A stretch of DNA of 64,000 nucleotides from Ceratopteris richardii (taxonomy: Eukaryota; Streptophyta; Polypodiopsida; Polypodiales; Pteridaceae): positions 23,626,272 through 23,690,271 of the forward strand of contig CM035444.1 in the NCBI GenBank assembly GCA_020310875.1. Reading direction: 5' to 3'. The position numbers and the translations under genes were made by a program. Under the pieces are notes generated by a model that saw nothing but the letters and a program-made list of their open reading frames with translations, did no database searches and had not been told where the DNA came from. Below are positions 24,543 to 40,476 of this stretch, piece after piece (within the stretch, counting starts at the first letter, position 1; every line of letters begins with the position of its first letter).

Positions 24543-25840
24543 AGGTCATTGGAAAGAACCCAAAATCATGATTTTGAGCAGAGAATCATGATTTTCTGGA
24601 TTTGGTAACCTCTTTTCAATTTTACAAAATTGAATGCATAGGTATATCAACCAAGGGATGATAGTGAATTCAAGTTGAAAGGGTAAGGATTGGATTTGCA
24701 AGATTTTGATCTTATACACAGAATCGCGATTTTCTGTGGAGAAAAGAATATAGGCAAAGTATTGAATTTCTTGGGAAGTAAGGATTATAATCATTAGAGT
24801 AAGAAATGGGGGAGATTATTTAAAAACAAGGTGAACAGGTAAATTTGGCACACAATCATGATTTTCTAGAAGCTATAAAGGCAAGTTTTGAAAGAAAAAA
24901 AACTCATTTGTGAGTGAGAGTGAGTGAGAGAGAGAGAGTGAGAGCTACAAAATCACGCTCTTTTGCATTCTACAAGCACTTTGGATTGTGGAAACCCATT
25001 GTCAAGGTAAGAATCACTAGAATATTCTTTGCATTTGAAATGAAAAAAAATCAATAAGGAAATATGAGAATTATGACTTTTATCAGAATAGCAATTCTTT
25101 GGAATTTTGATTTTTGAGTAGGTTTCCAATACCTAGAAGTGTAGTTCCTATCAAATACACTCTAGTGGAGGAAAATGAAAATCTAATAACTAGACAAAAC
25201 TACATTGATGATTTCATTCTCTAGAAGGATATCAAGATCCAGTTGGATGGGAAAACAATGATAATAGAGAGCCTAATTTACAAGCCCTAGATTTGGGAAA
25301 TGGAAGGTTTGAGTTAGATGCAGCCACATTCATGTATATCACAAACAATTATATGCCAAATCAGAGACCTAAGTTCAAAACCAATAAAAAAATCACTTGC
25401 TATAGGTGTGGAGGAGAACATTTTGTAAGAGATTGCATTCAACCACCAACACTAAGAGTGGAAGGAGCTTATTGTAAACAGTGTGGTAGAGAACATTTAA
25501 TCAAGGATTGTCCTAGGAATCCCCAAAAAAAAATGCACCAACCCACATACCTTTGAAATCCGTGGAGATAATGGAGGAGAGTCTGATGAGAATGAGACAA
25601 TACCTATACCGGCAATAATTAGATCTCAGGCTAAGGAGCAAGGAATACTTTTGGAACCACACTCATCTGAGATAAAGAGAAGCACATCTTGGAGAGAAAA
25701 AAGAGCCAGACAAAGATCTAAATGGGAAAAGAAAGTGAAACAAGTGGAAACCCTAGAAAAATCAAATAAACAACAATCTAAAACACAAACACCACATAGA
25801 GCCAAACTAGGATCAGAAAAGAAAACAACAAACTCCCATG
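24543..25840 (+). mobile_element. Gypsy-3 fragment: leader and gag zinc-knuckle region
   Basis: This plus-strand remnant is from the same family. Four spaced copies of AATCATGATTTTCT or AATCGCGATTTTCT (24570-24870) echo the leader arrays. From about 25130 the frame resembles Gypsy-2 gag: a VPIKYTLVEENEN segment; the knuckles CYRCGGEHFVRDC and CKQCGREHLIKDC in an 87-codon frame at 25293-25556; then the basic segment SWREKRARQRSKWEKKVKQV. It keeps the final knuckle Cys that Gypsy-2 has changed to Tyr. Stops and frame changes separate the parts, and no LTR or pol is seen. Confidence 0.8.
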
Positions 25841-26283
25841 TCCACTTTCTCTTTCTCTCTCTCTCTCTCTTTTCTCTCCTTTTATTCCTTGTCACTGTTC
25901 TCTTCTTGCAAGCAATTAATCAAAATGGATGCAAAGAATTAACCCCAATGCCAAACTCCTATGCCCTTTTCTCTTTTTTTTTTCCTTATTTTTTTCTCCC
26001 AAATGAACCTAAAAGAGGCCCTTGTACTTCTTTCTCATCTTCTCTCTCTTTCTTCTTAAGACTCTAACCCGTAGCTTAGACACTCTTTTGGACAAACAAA
26101 AGCATGAAGCCTTCACTTAACCATAGACCACGTTGTATGAATGCTATCAACAAAAAAAATGGCATTAAGCCATCCAAAACACACCCTTAGAAAAAAAGAC
26201 CATGCCTACTATGGCCACCACCAAAGGAACTAGATACAATAGATTGACACCACTGCCCAAAGGAATTGAGTACGATAGACTGT
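25841..26283. other. CT-rich intergenic stretch
   Basis: Pyrimidine-rich sequence with (CT)n near 25850-25875, then unstructured sequence up to the CACTA end. I see no gene. Confidence 0.5.
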
Positions 26284-26520
26284 CACTACAAAGAATACGG
26301 GCACATAGCGATGGTTAACATGACACAATTTCATCGCTATAAAATTGCATAAAGCATTGCAACAAGCATCGAGCGCGGAACGTCTATTAAATGATAAAGA
26401 TTTTGATGTTTTTTTTGACGTCTGGTGTGACGGTTACATTGAGCATCGCTAAAGTGATGATTTAAGAATGCATTGCATAAGCGACGATTTGAAAATGCAT
26501 CGCATAAGCGATGCTAATTA
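26284..26520 (+). promoter_or_regulatory. CACTA-A left terminus and subterminal repeats
   Basis: The terminal inverted repeat is followed by copies of a 14-bp motif, ATTGCATAAGCGAC (26472-26485) and ATCGCATAAGCGAT (26499-26512), decayed versions of the GTCGCATAAGCGAC motif of copies B and C. In En/Spm such subterminal repeats bind TNPA; the role here is inferred. Confidence 0.7.
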
Positions 26521-26604
26521 GCATCACATACGTGACTCTATCTGCACGAGCATTTACAACAATTTAGCATCACTTTCAGGATGGGTTTTTGATGAAAAAA
26601 TTAA

Positions 26605-26664
26605 AACGTTGGAGGCTCTTCGATCGGCATTTACACGCATCTGATCGAAGAGCTCTCCAACGTT
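26605..26664 (+). other. Conserved hairpin, copy A
   Basis: Arms AACGTTGGAG-CTCTTCGATC and its reverse complement flank a loop of about 17 bases. The same hairpin lies 321-343 bp inside the left end of all three CACTA copies. It lies in the transcribed leader if transcription starts near the terminus. Confidence 0.7.
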
Positions 26665-26944
26665 CACAATTGCATTGTGCTTATGAGTTGAAACAATTGC
26701 TTATCGAATTGTTGTTTTGTCTAATCTTTATCTTGTTGTCTCTCTCTCTCTCTCTCTCTTTGTTTCTCTCTTTCTACCTCTTTCTCTCTTTGAATTATCT
26801 CTCTCTCTCTCTCCTTCTCTCTCTCTCTCTCTTTTTATTGCAGGTTATTCAAGAAGTTAACCAAGCAAAAAATATGGCTAACTATTGCAAGTACAATTTC
26901 CATTCTTTGTACATCATTTGAATTGTGTTATTTTCATTAGTTAG

Positions 26945-28070
26945 CATATTCACACTTATTGATATGCACATATACATTTGTACATGATGAAGATGCACGT
27001 TCACACATATACACATATACACATGCACATACACACACATACATGTGCACATACACACACATACACATGCATATGCACAAACATTTCTAAAACCACATAA
27101 AAAGACTTGCATGCATGCATTATTGCATATATACATACACATACACAGATTAACACATACTTAAATACATGTATATGCACATCCACATGCATGCACATTC
27201 ACATGCATGCATATACACATGGATGCAAATGGAAATGCATCCACATGCACATGCATGTTTCATACATATACACATGCATATACATACACTTGTATATGTT
27301 TATACACATACACATACATATGCACATATGTACATATACACACACATACACATATATACACTCACATACATACACACATATGCACATCCACATGCACATA
27401 CATACATATACACATATAAATGCACATACACACATATACACATACACTTACACATATATATGCACATACATATACACACACATACACATGCACATGCACA
27501 TACACATATATACACATATACACTTACACATGCACATGCACATACATACATATAAACACACATACACATGCAGATACACATACATATGCATATACATTTA
27601 CACATGCACATGCACATACAGGCATATACACATATACATATGTGCATACATACATGTACACACACATATTACACACATATACATGCACATACATACACAC
27701 ACATATGCACATACACACACATACACATGCACATACATACATATACACACATACAAATGCACATACATGTATATGCACACATATACATGCACATACACAC
27801 ATATACACATACACTACATATATAAATGCACATACATACATACATATACACACATACACATGCACATGCACATACACATGCATACACACATACACTTACA
27901 CATGCACATGCAGATATATGCATATATACATATACATATGCACATACATGCACATATATATACATAGATACATACATATACATGCATATAGACACGCTTA
28001 CACAAATATACATATTTACCTACATGTGCATATATACATTATATATACACACAAGCACACATAAATATGA
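26945..28070. repeat. CACATA/TATG microsatellite block in SET-gene intron 1
   Basis: About 1.1 kb of imperfect CACATA, TACACA and ACATGCAC repeats. All three frames of both strands stay open in places and give His/Thr/Tyr or Cys/Val/Met peptides, which are artefacts. A block GAATGAATTATATAATTAAA follows once at 28069 and is tandemly repeated in copies B and C. Confidence 0.93.
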
Positions 28071-28189
28071 ATGAATTATATAATTAAAGTAATAAAACAC
28101 ATGCTTAATATAAACAATAATAAAAATCAATTGTACAAGACTTTTCATTACTTAATACCATACACACAATTCAAAACATAACTAAAATG

Positions 28190-28273
<84 letters not shown>

Positions 28274-28303
28274 ATGTAAATACATATCCAATGTCATAAT
28301 CAA

Positions 28304-28343
<40 letters not shown>

Positions 28344-28400
28344 CATCATCATCATCATCATCATCTTCATCATCATCATCATCCTTATCCTCATCCTCAT
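28190..28400. repeat. (TA)n followed by (AAT)n and (ATC)n
   Basis: The TA run occupies about 28193-28271. The AAT and ATC trinucleotide runs (28305-28395) are the minus-strand Asp-rich tail of the antisense transposase-A-like gene, expanded in this copy. Confidence 0.9.
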
Positions 28401-29110
28401 CATCATGATCATCTGCATGATCTGATGTATCTATGTGAGCACACTGTGACGATAGAGATCGTCCCTCCTGTGTCTATCTCTCCACCTCATCCATATCTGC
28501 CTCTCCAATGTACTCCTATATTACATATAACAAACATAAATAAGTAAAACAATCAAAACATCCATAAAAATAAAATAATTATATGAAATTTAATACTACT
28601 CACAAATGCATCCGGATGATCTTGCATATACTCACTCAAACACCGATATCGAAAATGTATAGCATACTGGATCTCATGTTTCATAGGACATCGACCATAA
28701 TCCTTTCGCCGCATTGAAACAAATAAAAAAGATTAGTTTCTTTCGTTTTAACTAAAATAAGAAATATACTTACAATAACACATATACTTAAAAATGTAGC
28801 TACAAAACCATGATGGCCCATTTGGCCTAAGTGCGATGGGCCCGGCTCAAGTCTCTTCTTTACAGTAGCCTATTTATATAAATAGAAAAGAAATACATAA
28901 ATTAAATGTAAAAAAAATAATAAAACATAAGAGAATTATAAATATGAACTATTAATTTGTATACCTTCTGCTGAGGAAATGACTCCTGAAGATGCCATTG
29001 TCTACAAAAAAACTACCAAGTCTCAAGTGGTATGTTAGGTCTCCTCTTATTTTTTTCCACCATACAATATGTCTTGCTATTTAATCTCAAATAGAAAAAA
29101 AAAATCAGAA
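28290..29110 (-). pseudogene. Antisense transposase-A-like gene, C-terminal exons, copy A
   Basis: Four exon-like blocks read on the minus strand: KNKRRPNIPLETW...ESFPQQK (about 29090-28965), ATVKKRLEPGPSHLGQMGHH (28870-28793), KDYGRCPMKHEIQYAIHF with SEYMQDHPDAF (about 28715-28600), and ADMDEVER followed by an Asp/Glu-rich tail. The W...W, KK and HLG pattern resembles the plant Ptta/En/Spm transposase family (Transposase_24). The same blocks, with canonical splice sites, occur in copies B and C. Stops and lost splice sites show this copy is dead. Confidence 0.6.
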
Positions 29111-29440
29111 TACATACACATATATATACACACATACACATACACATACATATACCCACATACACATATACATGCAAACATATACACATACATACATGCA
29201 TACATATACATACATATACATACATATAACATCAACACACATATACATATCCACATATATACATACACACATACACATGTATGCATATACACACATTCAT
29301 ACAAAATACATGCATTTATCCCACAAGAATGTGTATTTGTGTATATGTGAATGTGTGTATGTGTAAATATGTATATGTGAATATATGTGTATGTGTAAAT
29401 GTGTATATGTGAATGTTTATGTATGTAAATACTCATATTG
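29105..29440. repeat. CACATA/TATGTG microsatellite
   Basis: Simple repeat between the antisense exons and SET exon 2; the strand bias flips from CACATA to TGTGTA near 29330. Open frames here are artefacts. Confidence 0.9.
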
Positions 29441-30778
29441 TTAATATCTAATACCATTATTTATAGATTCCGATCAATCAGATGGAACTCCACCACCGTC
29501 TCCTAATCATGCAAGGATATATACTGTAAGTATATCAAACTTTTAATTTTAAATATATTTGATAGATACATAACTCATATATGTTTTTTTCTTGTTATAA
29601 TTAGATTTTGATCAATTAGAGGGCACTCCACCACCTCCTACCCATGCAAACACTTCACATGTTTCCTCCGATAGGACTTATGATGAATTTTACTATCAAG
29701 AACATATTATGTTTTGGTGTAACTCTTGTTATGGCACGTATCAAAGACCACAATTGGAATGTATTGAACATGAGGCAGAGTATGGTACTTTTGAGCATGC
29801 ACCACCACCTGGTCAATGTGATAATGCTTGGGTATGTATTTTTTCTATAAATTAATGTCATTATTTTATTTAAAAACCATACACAAAATCAAATTATTGT
29901 TGATATATAGGAATACTTGCTCAATGATGATGATAACAATAATTCTCATACTCATAATGCTAATATACCTCGTACACGTCATGGACTTGCTATTCATCAA
30001 TTACAAGTAGAGGTTTTAGAAATCCTCTACCTCTTGGTTTAGAGACTGAAATGGTTGGAGATTATCCATTGCCAGCTCGTGATTGTTCTCTAGTACAAAC
30101 ATATGATAGAAGAAGATATGGAGGATGGAATAGAGGACCACTTTTTTTAGATGGAGAGGTTTTTAACTTTTGGGGTAATCGCTATATGATTGCTCCATCC
30201 ACTATTACTAGTGCTGCTCATGATCTCTTTATTGTAGAGGATTTGTATGTCCCTCCGGACTCTCAAGTCACTCTTATGTCATTTTGTGGTCCTATATATG
30301 GATGGGGAGATTGGCATCGACTTGCATGTTATGTTCAAAGCATGAGTACTAATGGAATATGCTTGAATGCATCATCCCTTACTAGTAGAAGGATTTCACA
30401 TGCAGAAAATGAAAGATTATATATTGATGGAAGACCTTACATGCATGGAAATATAGCAGGTTTAATAAATAGTAGTCGAAGGTTACATAATAGTTCAAGG
30501 ACTAATTGCACATTTGAGGATCGTGAAAATAGTCATGAATCACCCTACATGAGTAGAGATGTAGCAAGATACATATTTGTCAATGCTATTACTACATTAC
30601 ATGCTGGTGATGAATTATTAGTGAATTATGGATGGCGTAGACATCCAAGAGCACCTTTTAGCTAGAGAGAGAAATAAAATTTTCTGTCCATATTTAATAA
30701 CTTATATATTTAATTTTATGTTTAAAGGTTACTTTTTATTCATTATGGAATATTAATGATTTTTATTCATGTGTGTAG

Positions 30779-34440
<3,662 letters not shown>

Positions 34441-34659
34441 TGAAGAAACAAAAGATATAGACATAATCTCAACAATAATGAGATTACAAATATATCCTCT
34501 TTCACGGATCTGCTATATACTCATTTGTAACGAGCCAACACAAATAATGAAGAAATCTTAGATGAGCAGAGAGAGTTAATGATAGGTTGTGAATGAAAGG
34601 TAATTTTATTTTAATAATATTTTGTTTTTTACATATATTTATATTAGTTTCTCTTTACT

Positions 34660-34990
34660 ATATGTGTATGCATGTAAGTATGCATATGCATATGCATTAG
34701 GTATGCATGTATGTGTATGTGTGTGTGTATGGTTCTCTATGTGTGTGTATGTGTCCATGTGTATGTGTGTGTCTATGTGTGTACATACATGTGTATCTGT
34801 ATATATGTGTTTGTATGCATGTTTATGTGTGTGTGTAAATCTGTGTGTATATGTGTGTGTGTGTGTCTATGTGTGTCTATGTGTGTATGTGTGTGTATCT
34901 GTGTGTATGCATGTATGCATATGCATGTGCATTATGTATGCAAATGTATGCATGTGTGTGCATGCATGTAAGTATGTATGTATGCATGTA
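34660..34990. repeat. TATG/TGTG microsatellite
   Basis: Simple repeat after the transposase, interrupted at 34992 by the left terminus of CACTA-B. Confidence 0.95.
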
Positions 34991-34991
34991 T

Positions 34992-35255
34992 CACTACAAG
35001 GAATACGAGCGTATAGTGACGGTTAAGGCGACACAATTTCGTCGTTATAAAATTGCAAAATGCATTGTAATGAGCGTCCCGCACGCACCGTCGATTAAAT
35101 GACGAGCCAAATGACATTTTTTGCGACTTGTGGCACGACGGGGTCTGCGACGCTCGCGTTGAGCATCGCTAACACGACGGTTTTAAGTAGTGTTGCATAA
35201 GCGACGCTTTTTAACATCGCATAAGCGACACTAAAATATGTCGCTTATGCGACGC
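34992..35255 (+). promoter_or_regulatory. CACTA-B left terminus and phased subterminal motifs
   Basis: GTTGCATAAGCGAC (35192), ATCGCATAAGCGAC (35216) and GTCGCTTATGCGAC (35240) recur every 24 bases, the last inverted. The motif is itself an inverted repeat, GTCGC-ATAA-GCGAC. Such arrays are candidate binding sites for the transposon's own DNA-binding protein. Confidence 0.75.
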
Positions 35256-35321
35256 CAAGTGGAATGATTTTTTGATGCGTAGCATCGCTTACACGATGGT
35301 CTGTTGATGGGAACAAATTAA

Positions 35322-35381
35322 AACGTTGGAGGTTCTTTGATCGGCATTTTCACGCATCTGATTGAAGAGCTCTCCAACGTT
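35322..35381 (+). other. Conserved hairpin, copy B
   Basis: Arms AACGTTGGAGGTTCTTTGAT and the near-complementary ATTGAAGAGCTCTCCAACGT enclose GCATTTTCACGC-like loop sequence. Confidence 0.7.
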
Positions 35382-35699
35382 CGCAATTGCACTATGCTTA
35401 CGAGCTAAAGCAAGTATATGCAGAATTGTTGTTTTGCCTAAGCTCTCTCTTATTGTCTCCCTCTGTCTCTGTTTCTCTCTTTCTACATCTTTCTCTCTTT
35501 GAATTTTCTCTCTCTATCTCTCTCTCTCTCTCTCTCTCTTCTTTCTCTCTTTATTGCAGGTTATTCAAGAAGCTAACCAAGCAAAAAGTATGGCTAACTA
35601 TTGTAAGTACAATTTCTATTCTTTGTATATCATTTGAATTGTGTTATTTTCATTAGATAGCATACTCACACTTATTGATATGCACTTATACACTTGTAC

Positions 35700-36790
35700 A
35701 TGATGAAGATGCACTTTCACACATATACACATGCACATACACACACATATATACACACAGATACATGTGCACATACACTTAGACATGCACACATACACAC
35801 TTACACATGCACATGCACATACATACATATACACACACTGCATACACATGCACATACATATACACAAACGTAAATATACACTTAGCTACACACATATGAA
35901 TGAATTATATAATTAAAGTATTAAAACACATATACACATGCGTACACACATGCACATACCTACATATACACATATACATGCACATACACACATATACACA
36001 TAGAGTTATACATATACATGCACATACATATACACACACATACACATGCACATGCACATACATATACACACACATACACATGCACATGCACATACACATA
36101 CTCATACACACATATACACTTACACATGCACATGCACATACATAAATATACACACACATACACATGCACATACATATACACACACATACATATACACTTA
36201 GGTACACACATATGAATGAATTATATAATTAAAGTATTAAAACACATATACACATGCACACACACATGCACACACACATGCACATACCTACATATACACA
36301 TATACATGCACATACACACATATACACATAGAGTTACACATATACACACACATACACATGCACATGCACATACTCATACACACATATACACTTACACATG
36401 CACATGCACATACATACATATACACACACATACACATGCACATACATACATATACACACACATACATATACACTTAGGTACACACATATGAATGAATTAT
36501 ATAATTAAAGTATTAAAACACATATACACAAGCACACACACATGCACATACCTACATATACACATATACATGCACATACACACATATACACATAGAGTTA
36601 CACATATACATGCACATACATATACACACACATACACATGCACATGCACATACTCATACACACATATACACTTACACATGCACATGCACATACATATATA
36701 TACACACACATACACATGCACATACATACATATACACACACATACATATACACTTAGGTACACACATATGAATGAATTATATAATTAAAG
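35700..36790. repeat. Tandem higher-order microsatellite in intron, copy B
   Basis: The block GAATGAATTATATAATTAAA starts at 35898, 36214, 36490 and 36770, that is, three repeats of 276-316 bp, each filled with CACATA/ACATGCAC repeats. Copy A has one such block (28069) and copy C two (43759, 43935), so the array is variable among copies. Confidence 0.85.
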
Positions 36791-36902
36791 TATTAAAACA
36801 CATGCTTAATATAAACAATAATAATAATCAATAGAACAAAACTCTTCATTACTTAATACCATACACACAATTCAAAACATAACTGAAATGAAAAATACAT
36901 AG

Positions 36903-37009
<107 letters not shown>

Positions 37010-37044
37010 ATGTAAATACATATAATCCAATGTCATAATCAACT

Positions 37045-37790
37045 AAAATCCTAATCATCATCATCATGATCATCATCAACAGTATAATGATCATCTTGAT
37101 CATCCTCATCCTCATCGTCATGATCACCCTATGACAATCGAGATCGTCCCTCCTGTGTCTGTCTCTCCACCTCATCCATATCAGTCTCTCCATAACACTC
37201 CTATATTACATATAACAAACATAAATAAATAAAAAAATTAAACCATTCATAAAAATAAAATAATTATATAAAATTTAATAATACTCACAAAGGCATCAGG
37301 ATGATCTTCCATATACTCGCTCAAACGCCCATATCCAAAATGTGTAGCATACTTGATCTCATGTTTCATACGATATCGGCCATAATCCTTCCGCTGCATT
37401 GAAATAAATAAAAAAAATTACTTGCTTGCATTTTAACTAAAATAAAAAATATACTCACAATAACACATATACTTACAAATGTAGCTACAAAACCATTATG
37501 GCCCATTTGGCCTAGGTGCGATGTGTGGCCCGACTCCACTCTCTTCTTTGCAGTAGCCTATTTATTTAAGAAAGAAAATACATAAATTAAATGTAAAAAA
37601 TTACTAAAATATATAAAAATTATAAATATAAACTATTAATTTGTGTACCTTCTGCTGAGGAAATGACTACTGAAGACGTAGCTATCTACGAAAAAATTGC
37701 CACGTCTCAGGTGGTATGTTAAGTCGCCTCTTATTTTTTTCCACCATACAATATCTCCTGTTAATTTAATCTCAAACAGAAAAAAAAATC
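37045..37790 (-). pseudogene. Antisense transposase-A-like gene, C-terminal exons, copy B
   Basis: On the minus strand: exon GRYCMV-type start after an AACAG acceptor (about 37763) with PPETWQFFRR; exon ATAKKRVESGHTSHLGQMGH (37560-37480) with donor GTAAGT; exon RKDYGRYRMKHEIKYATHFG ... EDHPDAF (37398-37290) with donor GTGAGT; and a last exon YGETDMDEVERQTQEGRSR with an acidic Asp/His-rich tail and stop TAG near 37050. Junction phases agree between blocks. In-frame stops in the first and last exons of this copy make it a pseudogene. The acidic tail could be a protein-interaction or activation region. Confidence 0.62.
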
Positions 37791-38270
37791 AGAATACATA
37801 CACATATATACACACACATACCCACATACACATATACATGCAAACATATATGCATACATATATGTATCCATATACACATATACATACATATAACATAAAC
37901 ACACATATACATATCCACATATATACATACACACACATGCATGCATATACACTCATTCATACAAAATACATGCATTTATCCCACAATAATGTGTAGTTGT
38001 GTATATGTGAATATGTGTGTATGTGTAAATGTATATATGTGAATATGTGTGTATGTGTAAATATGTATATGTGAATTTTTTGTGTATGTAGATAATCAGA
38101 TTATTAATATCAAATACCATTATTTGTAGATTCTGATCAATCAGATGGAACTCCACCACCGTCTCCTCATCGTGCAACGACTATATACTGTAAGTATATG
38201 AAACATTTAATTTTAAATATATCAAACATATATTTTAAATATCAACCATCGTCCCCCTATTTCTTGTAGT

Positions 38271-38393
38271 GATGTTCGTATCATAGGTGATGAGCCCCAA
38301 GGTAAAGGGAGCCAAAGAAAAATGGATGCAGTTTTCAAAGAGAAGGCAATGACGTCGCTACTGAATTATCCATGTTCATTTATGCTAGTATAA
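38271..38393 (+). other. Exon-like open segment right after the CACTA-B end
   Basis: Beginning in the last base of the terminal inverted repeat, 40 codons stay open to TAA (DVRIIGDEPQGKGSQRKMDA ...). The terminal CTTGTAG could serve as a splice acceptor, as reported for En/Spm-type ends. I do not recognise the peptide. From SET exon 2 of copy B the splice phase would give a quick stop, so a chimeric protein from that exon is not supported. Confidence 0.25.
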
Positions 38394-38539
38394 GGGCTGA
38401 TATAAGGCTCATATGTTGTAGTGTTTATTATAGAGCTCGATGCTTAACATTGTTTATCATATTATTATCTTATTTGTAAAACGTGAAGAATATTTTGTTC
38501 TTTAATTTGCTAAGCTTTCATATCTTCATCCATTGGTGT

Positions 38540-39058
38540 CAATATTCTACCCATAGAATGCCTTCATTCATAAAAAATGTTATTATGAAAGTATTATTGT
38601 AATTAATACACACGCAACATATGATCTCATTACATAAATTTGTAATTAACGTTTCCCAACGGAGTGCTTCCTCATTACAAGTCTCATTGCCAGCAAAGTG
38701 CTTCTGTCATGGGAGCTGGACGTAAGACCGAAACTTACAAAGGCCTTCATTCTCCTTCCTCTGGGGCTAGCCGTCCTCCTTCATCACTACTCCCGTTCTT
38801 GAACCTTCCGGCAGAGGAGCTTGCTGCTGTGATTTTTGGCTGTGACCATGCGACTTACAATGAATGCATCACACAGCTTCTGTTTGGTATACTTTATCTA
38901 TCCTCTTACTTTCCATCACAGATAAATGTCTCTCCCTTTAAAACATAATGCATCATATCATGGTTTGGATTTCTCATTTTGAGATTCCATTGTGCTTTTG
39001 ATAGTATGTTTTTCCATGTCTTGGTCATATCGACACCATCTCCTTCTGTGCCCTTATT

Positions 39059-39094
<36 letters not shown>

Positions 39095-39740
39095 CATATT
39101 ACTGCATGTTCATGTGTGTGCATGTTTTTGGTATGGCTTTCGTGCGAACGCAGAGAAGAATGCTGAATCTAAAGCTTACTTGGAATCCTAGGCTTGGTTT
39201 TATTTTACGAACGTCCTTATGCATGAACAGTAGCCACAGAATGACTTCATTCATAAAAAATTTTATCATGAAAGTATTATTGTAATTAGTACACATGTAG
39301 CATATGATCTCATTACATAAATTTGTAATAAACGTTTTCCAACAAACTTTAAAATTACTCTTCCAAGTCTCATTGCCAGCGGAGTGCTTCTGTCATGGGA
39401 GCTGGACATAAGACCGAAACATACGAAGGCCTTCATTCTCCTTCCTCTAGGGCTAGCCGTCCTCCTTCATCACCGCTCCCGTTCTTGAACCTCCCGGCGG
39501 AGGAGCATGCTTCTATGATTTTTGGCTGTGACCATGTGACTTACAATGAATGCATCACACAGCTTCTGTTTGGTATACTTTATCTATCCTCTTACTTTCT
39601 ATCACAAATATACGTCTCTCCCTTTAAACCATAATGCATCATATCATGGTTTGGATTTCTCATTTTGAGATTCCACTATGCTTTCGATAGTATGTTTTTC
39701 CACGTCCTAGTCATATGGACACCATCTCCTTTTGTGTCCT

Positions 39741-39786
<46 letters not shown>

Positions 39787-40434
39787 CACATATTACTGCA
39801 TGTTCATGTGTGTGCATGTTTTTGGTATGGCTTTCGTGCGAACGCAGAGAAGAATGCTGAATCTAAAGCTTACTTGGAATCCTGGGCTCGACTTTATTTT
39901 ACGAACATCCTTATGCATGAACAATAGCCACAGAATGCCTTCATTCATAAATAATGTTATTATGAAAGTCTTATTGTAATTAATACACATGTAGCATATG
40001 ATCTCATTACATAAATTTGTAATAAACGTTTTCCAACAAACTTTAAAATTAGTCTTCCAAGTCTCATTGCCAGCGGAGTGCTTCTGTCATGGGAGCTGGA
40101 CGTAAGACCGAAACATACAAACGCCTTCATTCTCCTTCCTCTGGGGCTAGCCATCCTCCTTCATCACCACTCCCGTTCTTGAACCTCCCGGCGGAGGAGC
40201 TTGCTGCTATGATTTTTGGCTGTGACCATGCGACTTACAATGAATGCTTCACATAGCTTCTGTTTGGTATACTTTATCTATCCTCTTACTTTCTATCACA
40301 GATATACATCTCTCCCTTTAAACCATAATGCATCATATCATGGTTTGGATTTCTCATTTTGAGATTCCACTGTGCTTTCGATAATATGTTTTTCCACGTC
40401 CTGGTCATATGGACACCATCTCCTTCTGTGCCCT

Positions 40435-40476
<42 letters not shown>

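Larger units (their letters stand above)
26874..30665 (+). pseudogene. SET-domain protein gene carried by CACTA-A (four exons, two 1-nt lesions)
   Basis: SET domains transfer methyl groups from SAM to lysine, usually on histones. The exons are 26874-26886 (start MANY; donor GC here, GT in copies B and C), 29467-29525, 29605-29831 and 29911-30665; junction phases agree if the 60-bp exon 2 of copy B is the ancestral form. Exon 3 has a CNSCYG cysteine pair. Exon 4 holds the SET core: SFCGPIY, GNIAGLIN (codons at about 30447-30470), SRTNC and AGDELLVNYGW, i.e. the GxxxRxxN, N-C and E-x-x-x-x-Y elements in the usual order. The stop is TAG at 30663. A 1-nt loss in exon 2 and another near 30012 break this copy. 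Exon 1 recurs 586-598 bp from the left end in copies A, B and C, so the gene belongs to the transposon. The true substrate is unknown. Confidence 0.66.

Noticed and set aside
26882..28074. Many long open frames rich in His/Thr/Tyr or Cys/Val/Met on both strands
   Set aside because: They are translations of CACATA/TATG simple repeats; every frame is open for trivial reasons and the peptides have no domain.
38401..38423. A further TTGTAGTG that could be another CACTA right end
   Set aside because: Only the 8-bp core matches; the next bases differ from the terminal repeat, so chance is likely.
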